From assembly GCF_900111035.1 (NCBI RefSeq), contig NZ_FOFU01000005.1:122506-186505 (forward strand): a stretch of 64,000 nucleotides of DNA. The letters are read 5' to 3'. Positions 59,561 through 64,000 of the stretch are shown here, in pieces. Numbering within the stretch: position 1 is the first letter of the stretch; every line of letters begins with the position of its first letter. Position numbers and translations under genes: made by a program. The DNA comes from Treponema bryantii. GTDB taxonomy: Bacteria; Spirochaetota; Spirochaetia; Treponematales; Treponemataceae. Below the pieces are notes generated by a model, which did not search any database, was not told where the DNA came from, and saw only the letters and a program-made list of their open reading frames with translations.

Positions 59561-59591
59561 TATTGCATAAAACATAAAAATGCAATATTTT
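59561..59591 (+). promoter_or_regulatory. Inverted repeat and promoter of the CBM48 gene
   Basis: TATTGCAT (59561-59568) and ATGCAATA (59580-59587) form an 8-bp inverted repeat with 11 nt between. TTGCAT (59563-59568), 17 nt, TATTTT (59586-59591) overlap it as a promoter toward the CBM48 gene. A protein bound here would also lie just upstream of the metK promoter. Confidence 0.45.
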
Positions 59592-59633
59592 TACGCTATA
59601 GGGACGAAAAATAGGGGAAGGAGTCAATTAATT

Positions 59634-59948
59634 ATGTCATTGAAAAAGTCTTTTTCAAAAGATAAGAAGACCTGTAAAGTTACATTTACTGTTTCAAAGG
59701 AAGCTGCTCAGGGAGCAAAAACAATAAACCTTGCCGGTGACTTCAACAGCTGGAGCAGTACTGATACCCCCCTTATCCTTGGAAATGACGGAAGTTTTTC
59801 TGTGACTCTTGAACTGGCTGCTGACCGGGAATATCAGTTCCGTTACTTATTAGACGGCTGCCGCTGGGAAAATGACTGGAAAGCCGACAAATATATCCCG
59901 GCTCCTTTCAGCAACGCAGATAACTCTGTTGTTGTTACACGCCAGTAG
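59634..59948 (+). CDS. Small CBM48/glycogen-binding-type protein
   Basis: 104 residues from ATG 59634 (AAGGAG 10 nt upstream; a longer frame from 59580 would cover the promoter region). Almost the whole chain is one early-set carbohydrate-binding module as in isoamylase N-termini and AMPK beta: TINLAGDFNSWS, PLILGNDGSFSVTLELAADR, EYQFRYLLDGCRWENDWKAD, YIPAPFSNADNSVV. It is a stand-alone glycogen- or starch-binding protein with no catalytic domain, perhaps a targeting or regulatory factor for storage polysaccharide. Ends 4 bp before the convergent MgtC gene. Confidence 0.85.
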   Translation: MSLKKSFSKDKKTCKVTFTVSKEAAQGAKTINLAGDFNSWSSTDTPLILGNDGSFSVTLELAADREYQFRYLLDGCRWENDWKADKYIPAPFSNADNSVVVTRQ

Positions 59949-59951
59949 GCA

Positions 59952-60629
59952 TTATTTATCAATAATCGTAAAACTAATCAGATTCTCGTTCTTTTCGCTA
60001 AATTCCTTGGCAATCTTTACAGCATCAAGTTTATCAGGTGTTTTTACAGTATATGAAAGCTGCATAATGTTGTCTTTCGGATGGAACTGTGGATTTACAT
60101 CATGAACAATAAAGCCATAGCTCTTCATGATATCAGCAAATTTTTCCTGAAAATCAAAATCAGAACCTGCAGTTGAAACCTGAATAATAACCGACTTTGT
60201 TTTAGCGGCCGGGAAAATCTTCTTTTCAACCTTATCCATTGTCAAAAGAATAATCAGAATGATAAAGAAGGTAATTACAGTTGGAATATAAAGGCCTGCA
60301 CCAAAAGACATACCCAATGCAGATGTCATGAAAATGATAGCTGCAGTTGTAAGACCTCTGATGTTCAGACCAAGTTTAAGAATGGCACCTCCGCCAAGGA
60401 ATCCGATTCCGGTAATAACACCGGCCGCAATTCTTGTAGGATCGCCGTTTACTGCTGGAGTTTCTGCCATATAAACGGAAAGAATAGAAAGCAGACAGCA
60501 TGAAAGTCCCATAGAAACCAGGGTTCTGATTCCAACAATATGCTGATGGCTCTTTCGTTCAAGGCCAAGAATAAAGCTGCATACAAAACTTAATGCTAAT
60601 CTGATTGTATATTCTATATAAATATTCAT
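59952..60629 (-). CDS. MgtC/SapB-family membrane protein
   Basis: 225 residues. N-terminal membrane part with about four helices and the family sequences GLERKSHQHIVGIRTLVSMG and GVITGIGFLGGGAILK, then GLTTAAIIFMTSALGMSFGAG. The C-terminal ~85 residues (SVIIQVSTAGSDFDFQ to SFTIIDK) form a cytoplasmic ACT-like domain. MgtC proteins affect Mg2+ homeostasis and F1Fo activity in other bacteria; the role here is unknown. It begins 5 bp after the Rossmann-like gene on the same strand and probably shares its transcript. Confidence 0.9.
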   Translation of the reverse strand: MNIYIEYTIRLALSFVCSFILGLERKSHQHIVGIRTLVSMGLSCCLLSILSVYMAETPAVNGDPTRIAAGVITGIGFLGGGAILKLGLNIRGLTTAAIIFMTSALGMSFGAGLYIPTVITFFIILIILLTMDKVEKKIFPAAKTKSVIIQVSTAGSDFDFQEKFADIMKSYGFIVHDVNPQFHPKDNIMQLSYTVKTPDKLDAVKIAKEFSEKNENLISFTIIDK

Positions 60630-60634
60630 AAGGC

Positions 60635-61360
60635 CTACCTGAAGAGTGCAAAACCGGTCTGAAGTTTTCCTCCAACCTTATTCCAGGTTCCGGCCTGTTT
60701 TACAGTCTGTGGATTTTTCATTGTCTTTACAGTGTTCAGTGAGGAAACTGTCCAGTCTGCAATGGCATCTTCATTTTTATATAGTTCATTTGAATAGCTG
60801 CACTTAGCAAGAATAACAGAAAGATAATCTCTGTCTGCAACATTTGTAGAAAAACTTTCGGCAAGGGCACAGAAAGCTGCCTGTGCGGTACTTACAATTG
60901 TACTTGCAGGTACGAGTCCTACAGCTTTTGAAGAAATCAATTCATATTTAGAAGGATATTCTTTTACAAGGAATAAAACAGAAATCTTTTCTTTTCGCTG
61001 GTCAATTCTCTTTAAAAGTTCATTAGATGAATATAGAAAACCGCTAATCATGGAATCAATACCATTGGAAATATCTTCTGTACGGTCAAGTTCAAATTGT
61101 GAACAGAAGGTTGAAGCATCAAAATAAAAGATTGCTTCATCCAGATTTTCGAGTTTTGTTTCTGCCCTGATAATCACAGAGTGAGCTGAAACAGCCGAAG
61201 ACTTATTCCAGGTTGTTGCATAAATCTTTTCTGATTCAAATTTTGCAGCATCGGCTTCAGTTTTTGCAGTTCCAAATACTGAGCGTCCTGAATCTGCCAG
61301 TGCTTCTGCAAAAGCAAGCCCGTCTGGCAAATCCTTTCCAATTAACAGCGTGTTAGACAT
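60635..61360 (-). CDS. Rossmann-fold (SDR-like) protein of unknown role
   Basis: 241 residues from ATG 61360; an upstream ATG at 61396 would lie beyond the promoter. The N terminus NTLLIGKDLPDGLAFAEALA and SGRSVFGTAKTEADAAKFES resembles short-chain dehydrogenases, but the glycine-rich loop is degenerate (GKDLPDG instead of TGGxxGxG) and the YxxxK catalytic pair is only loosely seen (YPSKYELISSKAVG). Enzymatic activity is therefore doubtful. The -10 lies 6 nt before the ATG with no ribosome site, so the mRNA is probably leaderless, like the divergent symporter gene. Confidence 0.55.
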   Translation of the reverse strand: MSNTLLIGKDLPDGLAFAEALADSGRSVFGTAKTEADAAKFESEKIYATTWNKSSAVSAHSVIIRAETKLENLDEAIFYFDASTFCSQFELDRTEDISNGIDSMISGFLYSSNELLKRIDQRKEKISVLFLVKEYPSKYELISSKAVGLVPASTIVSTAQAAFCALAESFSTNVADRDYLSVILAKCSYSNELYKNEDAIADWTVSSLNTVKTMKNPQTVKQAGTWNKVGGKLQTGFALFR

Positions 61361-61417
61361 AATTTGATTATAACACACTATGGCATTGCAATCCATACTA
61401 TGTTATAATGACTAACT
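61361..61417. promoter_or_regulatory. Divergent extended -10 promoters in inverted-repeat arrangement
   Basis: TGTTATAAT occurs on the plus strand at 61401-61409 and on the minus strand at 61375-61367, forming a perfect 9-bp inverted repeat. Each is an extended -10 element located 6-8 nt before its ATG. -35 elements are weak, consistent with TGn-TATAAT promoters. Neither gene has a Shine-Dalgarno sequence. Confidence 0.6.
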
Positions 61418-62647
61418 ATGAAAGTTTGGATTAAGTATTTGATTGGTGTTGCGTTAGGTATTCTTGCTGCTTTTATTCTTCCTACAGAAAATGCGGCTTT
61501 TGCAAATGCAATTGCATTTCTGACAGAATTATTTATAAGAGTGGGAAGATATGTTGTTGTCCCACTGCTTTTTACAAGTGCTATTGTTGCTGTTTCCAAG
61601 CTCAGAACTTCAAAACTGCTTCTTAAAACAACAGGATTAACTGTACTTATAATCGTAGCATCATCACTTATTCTAACTCTTGTAGGCCTTGCTTCAATTC
61701 TGATGGTAAAGCTTCCACGTATTCCAATTACGGTTGATGTAGCAACTGAAGCTTTTTCGATTGATGTAAAAGGTTTGATCCTTTCTCTTTTCCCTTATTC
61801 AGGATTTGAAGCACTTCGTGAAGGTTCGTTCCTGCTGGTTTCTCTTGTTTTTGCTTTCATAATTGGCTGGGAAAGTGCATCAGAAGAAGTTGCTTTTAAG
61901 CCTGTTTATGCACTTTCAGATGCTCTTTCAGATCTTTTCTATAATATCGCAAACTTCTTTACTGAAATCCTTTCAATTCTTTCTATTGCAATTGTCTGCT
62001 ACTGGACTATGGATTTCCGTAAGGTAATTGAGCCTGGAATCTTTACTCCAATGGTAATTATGTTCCTGGTTGATTTTGTGATTGTGGCTGGAATAATCTA
62101 TCCTCTTATTCTGCATTTTGTATGTCATGATCCACATCCTTATAAGGTTTTGTATGCAAGTATTGCACCGCTTATCCTTTCTTTCTTTAGTGGCGATTCA
62201 AATCTTGTAATTCCTCTTGCAAACCGCCATCTCAGTGATAGTCTTGGAATTCGCCGTCGTTGCCGAGGCTTTACTTATCCTATGTTCTCTATTTTTGCAC
62301 GTGGTGGTTCTGCTCTTGTTACAACAATATCTTTTATTTTGATATGGCGTTCATATTCAAGTTTGAGTATTCCTGTAACTGATATTCTCTGGATTTTTGG
62401 TCTTTCATTCGGACTTTCCTTCCTGCTTGGTGGAATTCCTGCTGGTGGAGCTTTTGTACTGCTTACTATTTTGTGTTCAAAATATGCACGTGGTTTTGAA
62501 ACAAGCTTCCTGCTTTTAAAGCCGGCTTCAATGATTATCTGCTCGTTTGCAGCTGTTTTTGATACACTTACTGCAATGGTCGGCAGTTATATTGTAGCTG
62601 TAAAGACTAAGACTATAGAGCATCACTCAATAACACATTTTATTTAA
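61418..62647 (+). CDS. Sodium/dicarboxylate (SDF/DAACS) family symporter
   Basis: 409 residues, about eight TM helices plus re-entrant loops. Family segments: VWIKYLIGVALGILAAF, FIRVGRYVVVPLLFTSAIVA, SIAPLILSFFSGDSNLVIPL (re-entrant loop 1 with a serine-rich start), GIRRRCRGFTYPMFSIFARG (usually GxNxxG/GAT-type; altered), FLLGGIPAGGAFVLLTIL and AVFDTLTAMVGSYIVAV (re-entrant loop 2; usually DxxRTxxNVxGD). The changed binding-site residues, especially lack of the R/N/D set, suggest a substrate other than glutamate. Apparently leaderless mRNA. Confidence 0.8.
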   Translation: MKVWIKYLIGVALGILAAFILPTENAAFANAIAFLTELFIRVGRYVVVPLLFTSAIVAVSKLRTSKLLLKTTGLTVLIIVASSLILTLVGLASILMVKLPRIPITVDVATEAFSIDVKGLILSLFPYSGFEALREGSFLLVSLVFAFIIGWESASEEVAFKPVYALSDALSDLFYNIANFFTEILSILSIAIVCYWTMDFRKVIEPGIFTPMVIMFLVDFVIVAGIIYPLILHFVCHDPHPYKVLYASIAPLILSFFSGDSNLVIPLANRHLSDSLGIRRRCRGFTYPMFSIFARGGSALVTTISFILIWRSYSSLSIPVTDILWIFGLSFGLSFLLGGIPAGGAFVLLTILCSKYARGFETSFLLLKPASMIICSFAAVFDTLTAMVGSYIVAVKTKTIEHHSITHFI

Positions 62648-62659
62648 TTTTATAACAAT

Positions 62660-62716
62660 TTATTAGGGTTTTATATTGTGTTTTCGTATTTTTACGATAT
62701 AATTAAACCCTAATAA
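62660..62716 (+). promoter_or_regulatory. Promoter enclosed by nested inverted repeats
   Basis: A perfect 12-bp inverted repeat (TTATTAGGGTTT 62660-62671, AAACCCTAATAA 62705-62716) flanks a promoter: TTGTGT (62676-62681), 16 nt, TATAAT (62698-62703). Between -35 and -10 is a second palindrome, TCGTA-TTTT-TACGA (62684-62697). No T-run follows, so it is more like an operator pair than a terminator. Confidence 0.65.
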
Positions 62717-62727
62717 AGAGGCTTGGT

Positions 62728-63621
62728 TTGGGAATATCTGTCAATGAAATTGTAACAGGAAGAAAAACCTTTTTTATTTTACCGGATACATCTTTAATGC
62801 CGGAAGCCTACCTGGAAGAATATTTTGCGCTGGGATATGAATGTTATTATGTTCCTTTTGATAAACGTGTAAATATTCAGAAAAAGGTTAAGGTAATAAC
62901 ATCCCTTTTTAAAGATCTGATTATTTTCTTTAATATTGATTATGAACTTCCTGGTTTGGATTGGGAAGACTATATTTATGATTATATCCAGGAATATGAT
63001 AATGCAAGTTCAGTAGGAATCCTGTATACAAAACGTCAGTCAAAACTTGAAAAAAATCAGCTGGAGCGTAAATATCTTTACGAATATGGCTGTCGCTGTG
63101 GTTGTATTCAGCTTGAATATCAGAAAAATAATAATTTTGATTTGATTAGAAGAATTTTGTTTGCAAACCAGGCTCAGGGACGTCGAAAGACAATTCGTGC
63201 CTTGTGTTCTTCTGCCTGTACTTATACTTATTACAAGGGACAGAATTATAATGATCCGGTAACAGGAAGTCTTCAGGATATAAGTCTTTCTCATTTTACT
63301 ATTCTTGTACCAGATGATAAATTAGAACTTAAGCTTTACGAGAAGATTCAGGATATTCATTTTAATCTTAAGGGCTTCCTTTTCCGTTCTGGTGCTATTC
63401 TTGCTATGGAGCGTTCTGTGAATGGCGGAATGCTCTATGTTTTCTCTTTCATAAACTCTAATGGTACTGCCGGACTTGATGATAGAATCCGTGAACAGCT
63501 GATTCCGGCGCTTTATAGGATTCTTTCAAATAACTGCAATCAGCTTCTTGATATGACTTATGCAGAAACTCCGGATGATGTTCCTCCAGAAGAATCTGAA
63601 GATGAAGAAGAAACAGAATAA
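62728..63621 (+). CDS. PilZ-like protein (possible c-di-GMP receptor), TTG start
   Basis: 297 residues from TTG 62728, supported by AAGAGG 6 nt upstream; no in-frame ATG exists near. The N-terminal ~145 residues are an unrecognised alpha/beta domain. The rest resembles a PilZ domain: RKTIR (residues 153-157) fits R-x-x-x-R and DISLSH (184-189) fits D/N-x-S-x-x-G with His for Gly, followed by beta strands (HFTILVPDD, GFLFRSGAILAME, MLYVFSFI). An acidic tail (PPEESEDEEETE) ends it. With HD-GYP genes nearby, c-di-GMP binding is plausible but inferred. Expression is governed by the inverted-repeat promoter upstream. Confidence 0.55.
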   Translation: MGISVNEIVTGRKTFFILPDTSLMPEAYLEEYFALGYECYYVPFDKRVNIQKKVKVITSLFKDLIIFFNIDYELPGLDWEDYIYDYIQEYDNASSVGILYTKRQSKLEKNQLERKYLYEYGCRCGCIQLEYQKNNNFDLIRRILFANQAQGRRKTIRALCSSACTYTYYKGQNYNDPVTGSLQDISLSHFTILVPDDKLELKLYEKIQDIHFNLKGFLFRSGAILAMERSVNGGMLYVFSFINSNGTAGLDDRIREQLIPALYRILSNNCNQLLDMTYAETPDDVPPEESEDEEETE

Positions 63622-63646
63622 TGCCTGAAACCCCGAATATGTGATA

Positions 63647-63668
63647 TGTACCCAAAATTCTGGACACA
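63647..63668. repeat. Probable terminal inverted repeat of an IS3-family element
   Basis: TGTACCCAAAATTCTGGACACA resembles the ends of IS3-family elements (reverse TGTGTCCAGAATTTTGGGTA). It lies 10 nt beyond the transposase stop codon. The other end is outside the window, so the repeat pair cannot be verified. Confidence 0.5.
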
Positions 63669-63677
63669 TATTATGAA

Positions 63678-64000
63678 CTAGGCGGAACGAATGGATGCTT
63701 CCCTGTATTTTACAGGAGGCATCCATTTTGTTTTAACCTGTATTCGCTTGTTGTTATAATAATCTATATATTCTGCGATTGCTACAGAAAACTCTTCAAA
63801 AGATTTAAAATCCCTTTCATGACCATAATATAATTCATTCTTTATTCGACCAAAAAATGTTTCCATAATGCAGTTGTCATAGCAGTTTCCTTTACGAGAC
63901 ATAGATTGTATAATCCCATGTTTAGTCAGAGCCGTTCTATAATAAATATGTTGATACTGCCAGCCTTGGTCAGAATGAAAAATAAGACCTTCTAAAAATG
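63678..64000 (-). CDS. IS3-family transposase OrfB, C-terminal part (cut by window edge)
   Basis: The frame is open to the right edge, beyond the ATG at 63902. Visible DDE-integrase segments: LIFHSDQGWQYQH (second catalytic Asp) and MSRKGNCYDNCIMETFFGRI with the catalytic Glu, then YYNNKRIQVKTKWMPPVKYR, the usual C terminus. No frameshift or stop is seen, so the element may be intact. ATGGATGC...GCATCCAT (63691-63726) forms a stem-loop inside the last codons and may end transcription. Confidence 0.9.
   Translation of the reverse strand, partial: FLEGLIFHSDQGWQYQHIYYRTALTKHGIIQSMSRKGNCYDNCIMETFFGRIKNELYYGHERDFKSFEEFSVAIAEYIDYYNNKRIQVKTKWMPPVKYREASIRSA

Noticed and set aside
62660..62671. Telomere-like TTAGGG sequence
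   Set aside because: Occurs once per arm as part of a 12-bp inverted repeat; no tandem array.
62660..62716. Intrinsic terminator of the symporter gene
   Set aside because: The arms are 33 nt apart, contain a promoter, and no T-run follows.

Overview
The window is an AT-rich spirochaete chromosome segment, most likely from a Treponema of the gut or rumen type. Supporting this are very large secreted Ig-like repeat proteins, an HD-GYP/PilZ-like signalling repertoire, pyruvate phosphate dikinase, a BMP-family (TmpC/PnrA-like) receptor, an Rpn-type nuclease gene and CCGATAA elements resembling sigma-28 promoters. Species-level assignment is an inference. I saw no rRNA, tRNA or CRISPR array.

Layout. 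1-2.5 kb: 3' part of a membrane HD-GYP protein followed by an orphan BMP receptor. 2.7-5.4 kb: ppdK with clear promoter and terminator. 5.4-8.2 kb (minus): S41 peptidase and a DUF4932-like lipoprotein. 8.3-14 kb: pyrF and a fused pyrK-pyrD gene, separated by an AT-rich island. The island holds a six-TM protein with a C-terminal HTH, a 179-residue unknown, a small XRE regulator, a GNAT acetyltransferase, six copies of a 14-bp palindrome and a long hairpin. 14.2-28.4 kb: one 4742-codon lipoprotein gene. 28.4-29.5 kb: stacked hairpins and an Rpn-family nuclease. 29.6-35.2 kb: ABC exporter pair plus an envelope metalloprotease/beta-barrel protein, then sir2 on the minus strand. 36-47 kb: envelope cluster (Ig-repeat/beta-barrel protein, second barrel, transmembrane protein with a degenerate HD-GYP domain, DUF4015 glycosidase-like protein). 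47-54 kb: mnmE with a palindromic in-frame insertion, phosphohexomutase, MetH reactivation-domain protein, pyrE, and a BtuFCD-type cobalamin/iron importer. 54-60 kb: PH-like membrane protein, yhbY, HD hydrolase, mscS, nth, a small ORF apparently starting with AUA, metK with a structured leader, and a CBM48 protein. 60-64 kb: MgtC, a Rossmann-like protein, an SDF-family symporter, a PilZ-like protein under nested inverted repeats, and the end of an IS3-family element.

How the genes fit together. pyrF, pyrKD and pyrE cover late UMP synthesis. The MetH reactivation protein, BtuFCD-like importer and metK suggest a cobalamin/methionine/SAM theme. Several regulators share c-di-GMP-type domains. The 36-47 kb cluster looks like an envelope-sensing or envelope-building assembly that spans from the surface to the cytoplasm.

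Most interesting points: the palindrome array around the XRE gene; a set of apparently leaderless genes including two divergent pairs; the AUA-start ORF; the palindromic insertion inside mnmE; the degenerate HD-GYP protein in the Ig/barrel operon; and the nested inverted repeats at the PilZ-like promoter.
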